Below, one piece after another: positions 27,601 to 39,600 of a stretch of 64,000 nt of DNA. Both the position numbers and the translations under genes were made by a program. The stretch covers positions 248,001 to 312,000 of the forward strand of contig VXAZ01007538.1 of NCBI GenBank assembly GCA_013399875.1. Direction: 5' to 3'. This DNA comes from Gymnorhina tibicen. Lineage: Eukaryota > Chordata > Aves > Passeriformes > Artamidae. The notes below the pieces were generated by a model. That model was not told where the DNA came from. It was given only the letters and a program-made list of their open reading frames with translations, and searched no databases. The first letter of the stretch is position 1; each line of letters starts with the position of its first letter.

Positions 27601-30600
27601 GTCTATCTTGTTGGTCAGTAACTTTGATTTGCTTTATTCAGCAGGTTCTCTCACTTTTACTTAATTACTGGATTTTTTGGTCTCATGTTGCAATCATATT
27701 TCTAATTAACACTGGTTGAGCTTTATCTCCTGGAGCTTTTAAAAAGGCTTTATTGGGACATTTCTTTTCCTTTGGAATGTGAGGGTGGAAGCATCTACTG
27801 AAAATTTGTAATTCCTATGAAACTTCCAGCCTAATAAGAAACTTAGTATATTTGGAAGCATTTCCCTGAGATCTAGGTAAATTTCTTCTGCAGATACAAC
27901 ATGCTCTCACTTCTAGCTGTTCCATATACTACTGCTTTCTTAACTTGGAATATTGCTTATTTGAAATACTAAAATGATAAAATACATTGAGCACCAAAGA
28001 GTGTGAAAGGTAATCTTTATGTTCACAGAGGCTTCTGTGGGAAGGTGGAAGCAAAGTCAGTAGGAGTAAGTGCAGTGTTGTAACTTTGCCAAAGTTGGAA
28101 GATGAAAGTGTGGGGGATCAGTGCTGTAGTTTTAATGGAAGCCATGGAAAAGTTTTGTGGAGAGTTAAGTCCATGCCTTTGGAATCTGGGCAGGTTAAGG
28201 ATAATACCAGAAGGAGCAGACTGTAGCGATTATAGAGCTGTTAAAGAAATAGATTTTGTAGGATGGCATTCATGTAATGCAATTGGAAACTCATACAGGA
28301 AATGGACAATCTGTTGCAGCCTCTTGTAGGTTATCCAGCTAGTGGAACTTGGTGTTCCTGGGATCAAAAGAAGGGTTAGGCTATAAAGTGACAACTTTGT
28401 ACTCTAGCTGGAAACTGGCCTAAGTGGTGACTCTGAACAGAGGATAAGCTGGGAGAGTGCTCTTCTCAGAAGACCTATAGGAGAGTGCAGCAGGTCTTCA
28501 AAGTGCCAATGGAGCTTTAAAAAATACCAATAATCTTTTGTTCTTGATTCTTCTGGGTAGGTTTTAGTTATGGACACATCTATTCTTCCCCAAGATCAGT
28601 CATTTGGCCAGAAATTGGCAGGAGAATCATCACTGCTTAATGTCACTAGAATGCCAATCCCAAGGAAAAGAGCTACTATCCTATGGGACAGAACCTTGGA
28701 AGATGTGTTTGAAGATGATGATGATGAGACGGAGGAACAGCCCAGTATGTCAAGAGAAGAAACAGTGCAGGAAAATGAAGGAAATGAAGTTGTTATTGCG
28801 AAAGAGAAATATATGGTATGTGCCAGGGCTATTTTAAGAATTAGTATAGCATGGAGTCTTGAAGCAATGTATTCTTCTGGTTTCCTCCATTTCACCCTTT
28901 TTTCTTTTTTTTTTTCTTCCTTCCCCTCCTCATCACCTTATTCTACCTAAATCCAGTGTTTAGAACTACAAGTGGGATTACTTATAACTTGGTGCTTATT
29001 GTGGGAAAACGATGAAATGTGTCAAAGTGCAAACTGAGCAGTAATAATGGCAGATTTGGCTTTCTCTTCTTTTGGTATCCTATGGTCAATACACAGAAAA
29101 CATTACCTGTTTTTTAGCAACACAAAATGTTGTTTCTATGTTATTTTATGCCTAAGGGAACTCTGGACACTGTTCTTTAGGAAACAGCAACTTTAGTCGC
29201 TTCTACGGAAGACAAGGAGTAGGGAACAGAGGGCTAGAGACCATTTTGTGGAGGTTTCATTAATACCCAAAAAGGGGCATCTGGAAAAAAAAGGCCAAAT
29301 TCTGTGACTCTTAAGCCTATCTTTAAAGATAACTTCAAGAATTTTTTGTTATAAACTTGGTGTTCTTTGGAAATACCCACTCTGTGCAAACCTAAATTGC
29401 TGTGTTAGTACCAAACAGGTAGTTCAATCTACTCATAAATCCTCCTGTTTATGAATAAGCTAATAAAAGTAATGGAAAAACTTTTACCAGCTGCAGAGTA
29501 AAGTGTTGTAGTGTTTGAGGAATGGGAAAAATCTCACTTGTGGGAAAGTATTTCTTTATGAAAAGCATAATACTAATTGTAATTCTAGATGCTGCTGAGT
29601 CTGGTAGAAGAGCTGAGGAACAAACTTATTACTGAAAAGAAAAATAAGTTACTGCTGGAATTAAAAATCCGTGACGAAGTGATACAAGAATTTACCCATT
29701 ATTTTGCTGAGCGGGAAATAGATTTCAAGTAAGCTGGTTTTAAGTGGTTTTAAAGTTGCTTGTTAAAAAAGTGAAAGTAAATTTACTTATTTCTTAATCT
29801 CTTGGTTGTAAGAGACCACAATCTTAGATCTGATCTTCTACTGTGTCAGTTACTGTGCTGGTTTCTGTTTGGATTATGAGCTCAAGAAAAAAGCTCTGTA
29901 GAAAAGGCTTTGATTTTTCTGTGGGATGAGTAGGAATGTGTGTGTATAATTTGTAAGCAGTGTTTGTTGCTGTAGAACTCTTTCCAAGGGAAGAGCTGCT
30001 TTGGTAAGTTGTCTGTAGAAAGAGTGACATTTGCAAATTCTTTGGTTCCTTTTTGTTTTAGTGATACTCCAAACATACTGTCTCAAGCAGCTTAGAAAAA
30101 ATGCTTGTGGTTAAGTGCTATCCATAATCTGTGTATTTGTTTCCCTCTTGTTCTTCCTGCATGTGTGAAATATACTTCTGGTTTAGGGTAGCAGCATTGT
30201 TTTGTTGTGCCAAAATAAAGAAGAAAGCATCTTTGTTTATAGGCAACTGTGCTAATAGCTTTTTAGCCTCTCATAGCTAGCTTTTAGCTGACTTATTTTT
30301 TTCTACTCTAGAGAGTGCCTTTCTCATGAACGAGCACAGCTTGAAGAAAATTCTGAAAAGCGCCTGGAAATCTTCAAGGAACTTGTAGATAGTTATACTA
30401 AAAATGCAGATGAAAAAAGTAAATTACAAGATCGGCCTTGCAGTGAGCAAGCTGGACCTCTGGTATTTTTATCTGTCTGCCCCAAATGTCCCTTTTACTA
30501 ACTACCTGTTATGGTCATGGTATTTCTCAAGAGTTAGAAGGATGGTTTCAAGGAGTTGCACACAATGTAACTGTGTCCTCAGCAAGATAAATATATCTTA

Positions 30601-33600
30601 TTTAATAGATGAGGTTGCTGAGCCTTGGGATTCAAGAATTTTTGGGGTTTTCTGCATTTCTCCAGCACAAAGTACTATAGATAATTATTCTATACAAAGA
30701 AATTGGGGGAAAATAATTTTTTATTATATAAAATCCATTGCATTTAGTGCCTGTTTAAAATCTTTGAGGCTGACTTCTTAGGCCCCATATACAGACTGTG
30801 CTGGAGCAGTCACAGAGACTTCTCTCTTAGGGCAGTAGCAGCTACAACTGAAGCAAGGAGAATTATTCATCCTCTTAAGCCATACCTAGACTCTTAGCTT
30901 GAGTCTGTCTCTTGAGAGTTTGAAACCCTTTGTTTTTAAAAAATAGAGAGGGAAGATATAAAGTTAGTCTTTTGGATTACATGAAAATTTCAGATGCACT
31001 CCTTCTAAAACTGTTTGCTTGCTCTGTTCATTCAATATTCTCATTGGTTTAAAATATGCTAACTTTTACAGTAAACTTGGAGGGGATGTTTTTGTGGAGA
31101 TATAAGGGGGAATGTAATGGTGGGTCATTAAATGTTATAAAAATAAAGTGGCACTAGCTTGATACTGGAGACTGGTGTGTGGAGGTAGACAGAAACTGGC
31201 AATCAATGCATATGAACCCACAAGATGGTTTTAAAGTCTGAAGTAACTGTACTTATATATTAGAATTCCTAACAATCTTCCATATTTTCTGTAGAAATAA
31301 TGGCTTTTGTGTAACTATTTGCCATTTCTAAATGAATATAAATTCTTTCAGAATGAAGAAAACAGCACAGACACACGTGCCTACGTTGATTTTGAGGGTG
31401 TTATTGATTCTCTGCAACATGATATCACTGATATCAAAAATCAGGCAGAAGCAGCACACCAGTACATTGTGTCCCTAGAGGACCCACAGGAAACTATAGG
31501 TTGTCTTGAAAAACAGCTGGCAAAAATAACTGCTGAACTAGTTGAGACCAAGGAAGAGCTGGAAAAGAAAACCAAAGGTAGGCTGGATCTAAGTGTGGTG
31601 TTAAAGACACAAAAAAAGAAATGACTGAGGACTGTAAAATAGGAATAATCATCTTGCTGAGCGGGATTGTGTAACCAAATCATATGTATCATGGTGGTAA
31701 TCCATTGGTTTGTGTATGTTCAGGTTAAACAATTCTACAGGCCTCGCTTATTTCATTTTTAAGATGAAACTTAAAATTGTCAATTGCAGACTTAGGAATT
31801 GTGGGGTAAAACATCAAAGTTACCAATTTCCTTGTATTGTAATCCCTGTACTTCTTTACGTTTTACTGATGCCGTGTTTTCAGGCATCACGTGGAACTTT
31901 GATGGAGGAAAAACTAGCAGTACCTCATAATGATCTCAGTAGAGGTCTTGTGATATGATCTATATTTTGTATGGGTTGCAAGGCCCAGTTGTCCAGCCCA
32001 GAAAATGTAAACAACTTTTGAAATGTCCTATAAGTAGAAGTCAACTTGAAAATAAATGTATTGAAAAACTACTGAAGTACCAGAAGACACAAAGAAATGG
32101 ATTACTTAGTAAACTGTGATGGCTGATTACGTGATGTAGGCTTTTTTCCTGTTACAGGTTTTGAAACACAGAGGATTAAATTAGATGAGTCTGCTGAGCA
32201 GCTTAAAGAAGCAACTGAGGTAACTTTCTCAAAAAACACTTGTGCAAAATTATTTGCTTTAATTCTAAATTCCAGTAATTTAAAATGCTATTACACTCTG
32301 CTTCTAGCTTTTTTTTATATTAACCATAGTTTAACTGATCTGGTTTCTAAAAGCTGGTAGTTCAATTTAACACTGAACTACTTTTTTTTTCTTTTTCAAG
32401 AAAATGAATCTACAAAATGACAGGATTCAAGAACTAATTGACATTGTGAAGCAAAAAGATGAAGTTATTATGAGACTACAAGGTCAGATAACCCGTTCAG
32501 AAGAAATCATAAAAGACTATGTAAGTCTTAAACATCTCAATTGTCTTTATACAAAAAAAATCCTTAATACGTGCTTACAATGGACATCACTTTGGAAAAT
32601 TGAAATTTTCTTTTCAGTAATTGCTATTGAAATGATAGCAGGTCAGTTGGCATTGAAACTAAAGCCACAGCAAAATGTTTGCAGGGGTGTGTGTAAATAA
32701 TGGGACTTTCAGAAGTAGTGAATCTGAAGTTATTATTGGAAGACTCTAGGTGAGACTCTGAAGAGCTATTAAAAAAAATAAGACGACCTCAAACTGGGAG
32801 GACTTAAACAGTGGGAATAGAGACAATGCTGAATTTCCTCTATTTTCTGCCTGAATGAAAGAGGAAGAAAAGGAGGTTTTGTTGCAACAATAGATCAATT
32901 TTAGTTGAAGTTAGAATCTAATAATGTTAAAGACAATAATTGTGTAAATTGGGGGAAAAAAGATTGTATTCCACCCACCACCACCATGCTCACATTCTTT
33001 CAAGGGAAAAGTGTTAATATGAATGTATTGGGCAGAGTTTGAGTTAAGAAGGTATGACATAGGTATTTCTGCTTTTGATGTGATTAATAAAACTGAAATT
33101 GTCTAGTCTAGTGATGTCTGCTGAATGCCAGAAGATTAGCTTGGCTAAATGTATACAGTTTAAAAAAAACCAAAACATGCAGTTAGAGTTCTTTGGGATT
33201 TTTTTTTTTTGAGCCTGATGTCCAGTAACCTGAAGTAGTTTTGAGACCATTTTAAGTGGAACTTAGCACTCTGATCTATTTCTCTTACACTGTAAACTCA
33301 AAGCTTTGGCCATATTTAATCTTGTGTTTTTTCTCTCTCTGCCCAACAGCTGCTTAACTTGTCAATAGTACAAATGCTCCAAGAGTGAGTGGAGTTCTGG
33401 TGACTTACTATTAGTGCTCCTTTCAAAGCAAGGCTTTAACTGTCCAGTGTTTCTATGAGGCTGTGTGGCACTAAATTTTAAACATGACAACAAACCCCAA
33501 CTCTATTCTATAGTATATTGTGGTTTTTTTAATGAAGTAATTATAGATGAATCATTGGTCCTTCTCAGCCACATGGCTTGCCACTTGTGTCATCTTGCAA

Positions 33601-36600
33601 GTAAACAACTTTTTTCTTAGTCAAATAGATGTATAAAGTATGTATGGCAGAACTGACTAGGCTTTCGAATTGCATCAAATATGTCATGACACAAATGATT
33701 TGTGGCTTTGCTGAAGGCTGTTAAAGTTCCCAAACTCTACCAACCATGATCAAAAAGTGATGAATTTGTAGAATTGACTGCGTGCCCTTTTAATAAATTG
33801 GGAATTTCATCAACTCTTTTTGACACTGGAAATTGTTTTCAGATGGTAAACTAACTCCTCTTAATGCAAGTCTTGCATTTTGTAGGTCTCTAGTCTCTTG
33901 CTCTGATTCCTGTACAGTGCAAAGTATTGTTTCTTAGTATCTGAAGGTACACCAACCAGTTAGTTGGTTTAACTAAGTGATCCATCACTGAATTTTTTCC
34001 TCTGACAACCCCTGTGCACCTTACCCATAAAGTCTTGTAAAAATATTTGTAAATAAAGAGCTACTAAGCCTTTTAAGTGCTCAATTTGTACAGCTTCAAA
34101 GCAATTGATCTTATTTTAACACAGGAGAGCACTTTGACTACCATTAAGAGAAAATTAGCAGAAAAGAACTCTAACGAAGTGATTGAAAGCAGCCAATTCA
34201 AGGATTGTGAGGAAACTGTATTGGAAGTGGGAAGAAAACGTTGCTTGGAAAATAAGCTTACTGCAGAAGAAGAGCCACCTACAAAGAAAGGTACATTTTC
34301 TACCATCACTCGACAGGGGGTCTTCAGAAAAGGCTTGATTACTATTCCAGAACAGAAGCAAAAAGCTGGGAAGCGTAAACATTATGCTCTGAGGAGGAAA
34401 TCTGCTATGTTAAACTGTAAAAGGAAATAACTGTTCTGTAGATGTAATCTCTTTTGCAGAGGGCCCTATATCGTTTACTCCAAAATGCTTTAAATAAAAG
34501 TTAGTTTTTAGACTCTTTCCTTTCTGATGCTTTTTCTTATCTGTGTATGTACCTGCATACCCAGCTGTAGTTCTTAGGCAATTTCTTAACAGTTGTTTTT
34601 GTACTAAATTTTCTGCTGCTGGACTTCTGAGAAAGTAGCAACTCCTGCTCAAGTTTTTGAAAATTGCCTAAGCAAGCATCAAAGGTGTCAATGACTTACT
34701 GATTGTTCAGTAATACACAGTATGTGCTGTGAACCTTGATATTTCATTCTGTGTGCATGCTGTGAACACACCAGCTCTTGTCAAGGTGCTGGTAAAGGAG
34801 AAAAATTAATATTACTTCCATTCAAATGGAAAGCATAAGTCCACAAATTACATATTTTGTACAGCTCTCATGCTTGCACTTTCAGTCTTTTTGCTTTTCT
34901 TGCTTTATCGCTTGACTTATCAGGTGAATAAAGTCTGTTAATATATGGGACTTGTGCAAAATGGTATTTGTAAGAGCTGTCTGCCTCTAACTTGACTTCA
35001 GGACCCAGCTTGGCTTCAGTTTCTCATAGAACTGTGGAAAGCATATGCAAAAGGAAGGTGAAAGGCCTTTCCTTTCTGTAAAAGGAGAATTGTCAAATCC
35101 ACATATTCACAGAAAAATAAGGATAGAGTGAATAAACTGAATGTTGGACTATCATTCATTACATTGTGCAGTGAAAGAACAAGGGAGCACTTGTGGTAGA
35201 TCAGTCTTAAGTTTATGGTGCAAGGAGTTCTAGTCAATGGACTAACACCAGGCTGATGTCCAGGCACTAATGGGGGTCACCAGAGCTCCATGATGGGCCC
35301 AGTTCTCGTCAACATCTTCTTAAACAACTTGGATGCAGGACCCAAAGCTACCCTAAGTTTGCCAGTGGTAGCTGTTGACTCCCTCAAAGGCAGGGAGGCC
35401 CTGCAGAGAGATCTAAACAAATTATAGAGCTGGGCACTCACTGCCTGATTCTGCACCTGGGACAGGGTAGCCCTGGCTCTAAGTACAGACGGGGCAGTGT
35501 GAGGCTGGAGAGCAGCCCTGCTCTTGATGATCCTTGAGGGTCCCTTGAACTCAGTATCTTCTATGTTTCCATTAACAAAGCACTTCATGCAGAGTTGAAC
35601 CTCTGATGTTTGCTGCCCTAGAAGGGGGCGATAGACAGGTAATTCTCAGATTCCTGGCATAGTTAGGCAAGGTAACAGCCAACAGGTTCACGTATAGGTA
35701 CCAAAAGAGTAAGCAGGGTCGTATAGTCTCAATTCTTCAATGTCAAGAAAGGTCCATAGAAAATGACTAGGCCTGCCAGCCGTAGCAAAAAGAGGTAAAA
35801 ATACTGATCTAGGTCTGCTGATGCTGTGGGATCCAGTAGGGCATTTTTGCTGTTTATACAGCTCCAAGTAAGTGTCGTTTGAAGCCAAGACTAGTGACTT
35901 TGGCAAACCATGTGTTAAGACACCTCAGCACCTCTCCCTTTTAGTGAAGTTTGCAAAACTCCCGTCCAGGGAGCGGACTATGTAATTTTTTGTCTGATCT
36001 GTTTTCGTTTCTGTGCAGCCCAGGACTGCACAACTCGGCTTTCAAAGAAAACCGTTTCCAAATCCAAAATTTTTAATCTTGTAGGATTTAAAAATGTGAT
36101 CTTATATGTACAGTAAAGCTGCTGTTGTGGCTGAGGTAGCAGAAGCCCCTGATGTATCTTATTAAAATAGGAAAACTATAGACAAGCAGGAGCAAAGTGT
36201 CCTGTTGACTTTGATTATTCAAAAACCAAAACACAATTGCTAATGTTTCAGAATGACCTTTTGTTAGTGACTCACATTTAGTGACTATACAACTTGTTGG
36301 CTCTGTTCAGAGGATATTTCTATGCAGCATACATATGCTTAATGGTCCCAAAGCGAGATGACTGACTAACTTTACCTTACTGTAGGTGCAGTACTCACAG
36401 GAATCCATAGCAGCTCCCTGTAGTACATGGCTGTGATGGCCTAATCCTTAGAGATACACTATTAAATCAGGCTTGGTTTAATAGTCTAATATGGCATGCA
36501 TGTTACTAAAGGGACACAACTGGATTCTAAAACATTTGTGTGAAATACAGCTGGAGTCAGTTTTGAAGGTGATGAAATACATGTGGTTTTAGTTAGAATG

Positions 36601-39600
36601 GGTCGTTACTTTGTGGAAGTAGTCTTAATAAAATACGGGAATTTTGGGTTGGGATGATATGTTGTAAATCTTTTTCGGAGAACTTTACATGCAATGTATT
36701 AGGTGTGGGCATTAATTGTTATCCTTTTATCTAGTTTAGAAACCAATTGAATACATAAGTGAGGAAGGTTCCAAACACTAAAGGAAAAAAACTTGTGCTG
36801 GATTTTTAGCTTTGTTTTAAAAGTAAGGTGATAGAAAGTGTGCATGAAACTTCTCAGAAAAGTGTCTGACACCATTGCTCCCCTAAATGGAGGATGGGTA
36901 ATTGCTGGCTCTATTTAAAGGGATTATTGAATCAGTGGAGGCAGAAACTGGATATCGCTGTCAATGTTACCCAGCTAATAGGTGTTGCAAATACTAGTGA
37001 AATTAGCTAGGTTTTTCTGCTAGTGGGGCAGAAGGTTGGAATAGAACTGTATCAAACTTTTTTTAAGTCTTCTGAACACCTCTTTCTACAAATTATGCCT
37101 AGAAGCCCAGGAGGCATTTTATTGCCTGTAAAACACCTCAGAGGGTTCTAACAAACTTCCAGTTTCTAAAATGCTCTGAGAGTCTGGCTTTTAGGTGGTG
37201 CGAATTTTCTACACAGCAATTACAATTTGGTGTTGCTAGTGACTTGTTGATTTTAATGAACCTCAGCTATATAGGGATTTATTTGTTCTTGATGTTGTTT
37301 TGGTTTTGTTTTTAGGAGATAAGAGAGGGAGTTGGGAAAATTACTCTCTTTATCTAAAGAGAACTAGTAATTCTGAGACCTATGTGGAAATACTAGCACT
37401 GAAGGAAAGAACTGAAACCTTGGAAGGTCAGATGGCTGCACTTGAAGAACAATGCCAAAGAGAAAAAAGGGAAAAAGAGGAGTTAAATCAGCAGATAGCA
37501 AGCTTGCATCTCAAGCTCTCTGCTTCTGAAGAAAGAGCTTTTGGCTTAAGTGGAGAACTTCAACAATGTCGAGCTGAATATCAGGAGACTGTTTCTGAAT
37601 TGGACAAACAGAAAACTATAAATAAGGAACAAGAAGAAAAGATTATTCAGCTAAATAACGAAGTAACAGGTGCTAAACAAAATATAATTGATAAAGTGTC
37701 ACAAATTAAAACAATGCAGTCCCAGGTAGATGAATTGTATAAATGTCACTCAGAATCTTCTGCTGTGGATATAGATTCAGTTAACCTAAAAGATTCCTTA
37801 GACCCTCAAAAAGATGAACCAGAGACAGCTCAAGTGAGTCCTCTCTCCATGCAGTTCCAAACTGCTTCTACAGCAGAGCTGAGACAGGAGAGCTCCTTTC
37901 ACCACAGTATTGAAAGCATTTGGGAAGAATGCAAAATTATAATTAAAGCTTCCTCACAAAAAAGTCATCAGATTCAACAACTGCTTCAACAAGTTGAAGA
38001 CTTAGAGAAGAGACTTCATGATAGTGAGAATTGCAATAATCAACTAAAAATAAAACTAAATGAGATTACAAATCAAGGTCATCAGTCTGTGAAGGAAAAA
38101 GATCTTACGGATCTGTTACAAGAGCAAATCCAGAAGAAAACCCAGGATTTTGAAAACCAAGTTGCAGAAGATCAGAGAGTAATTGCACAGTTTCAGGAGA
38201 AAGTTACCAGCTATGAGGGAAAAATAAGAGATCTTGAATGCCTGTTGGAGGCTTTTAGGACGAAAGATGACAGCATGAAAGAGTTAGAAGAAGAACTAAA
38301 AGAAAAAGAATCTACTATTTTGAATCTAGAAAGTAATACAGTAGCTCTGCAAGAGAAATGTGCCAGTTTAGACAAAAAACTGAAAGAACTCCATGATCGA
38401 GAAGCAAATCTGAAGGATGAAGTCGTGCAGTTGATGAACAGTTTGGAAACTGTGAAACATGTTCTTCAAGAAAAGGAGAAAAATGAATATGAGCAAATAC
38501 AGTCTATAGAACTGTAAGTAAATAATGAGATTACTCCTAATCCTTTGAGAATAAAATTGTTTAAACTCCCTTATGTCAGCATCAGTTTATTTTGACATGA
38601 CACGTTTGCATGTTTATAAACTTGATTAACCAAACTACTTCTTTGAGAAGTTTCAATACACTACTTGAATTTTATATTTACATGTTCTGCTGGCTATGTT
38701 TTCCTCACCTTTTGTATATTCTTTCAAAAATATCCATCTAAATCATGTGGAACTATTGTGCAGAGAAATAGAAGCATACAATGAAATCAATTATTTGGGG
38801 ATTTCTAATGGTTTTTTTTGCAGATACTTTCTGAAATAAATTACATAGTATAATGTTATATCCTGTAACGTGTATAAAAGTAGAATATGCTTTCTTTGGA
38901 AAGGACTGAATGGTAAAAGGAAAGGAAGAAAGAGGGGGGGAAAAAAAAGCAGATGGTAAACAGAGGGGTTTTGGTAATAGCTATTCTACTGTAAGACTCG
39001 AAGGAATAATGGATGTAGAGGGTAGAACTTTCCTCAGCACCCTCTACTTTTTAAATCTAAGAAATAGGAGATTACATGAACCTGAGAGATTATGTTTGCT
39101 GTAAGGTAAGGAAATTGCAATTATATAAAAATAGCTTTAAGATGCTCTGGGGCCTTTCTCCTGACTATGGTTTCTTTAGTGCCATATCTGTGTGTACTGC
39201 ACATACTCCAAGGTACAATTTAGCATGAAGGTCTGATAATTCCCAACCTGTGCTGGTGAAACTTTGAAAGGATTTCTTTTTGTGAGGCCGTGTATTGTAC
39301 TGTCATTTACAGGACCTAAAAAAACCTTCCTTTAGTTAGTTTAAAAGTCCAAGATGTCTTCCTGGAAACTCCTTGAAATAAATGTGAGCACTTAAAAATA
39401 AACCCATCAAACTTATTGTTTACTTTGCAGAACTTGTGATGGCAGGATTTATTGCAATTTTATTGTTTTTTTCCATTTTTCTTTTTATTTATCTTGATAC
39501 TTCCAAGAACTGGGATGTAGTTATCAACTTTAAACTTATTTGATATTAACCTTGGGCTTTTCTAATTTGTAAGGTCACCTAATGATAAAAATGGTTGCTC

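Noticed and set aside
28596..28895. 99-codon minus-strand ORF opposite exon 13
   Set aside because: Shadow of the KIF20B coding exon.
34073..34309. Minus-strand ORFs opposite exon 19
   Set aside because: Shadow of the coding strand; no splice or promoter support.
35600..35940. Possible retroviral LTR-like block after the CR1 fragment
   Set aside because: No TG...CA ends, primer-binding site or matched second copy could be identified.
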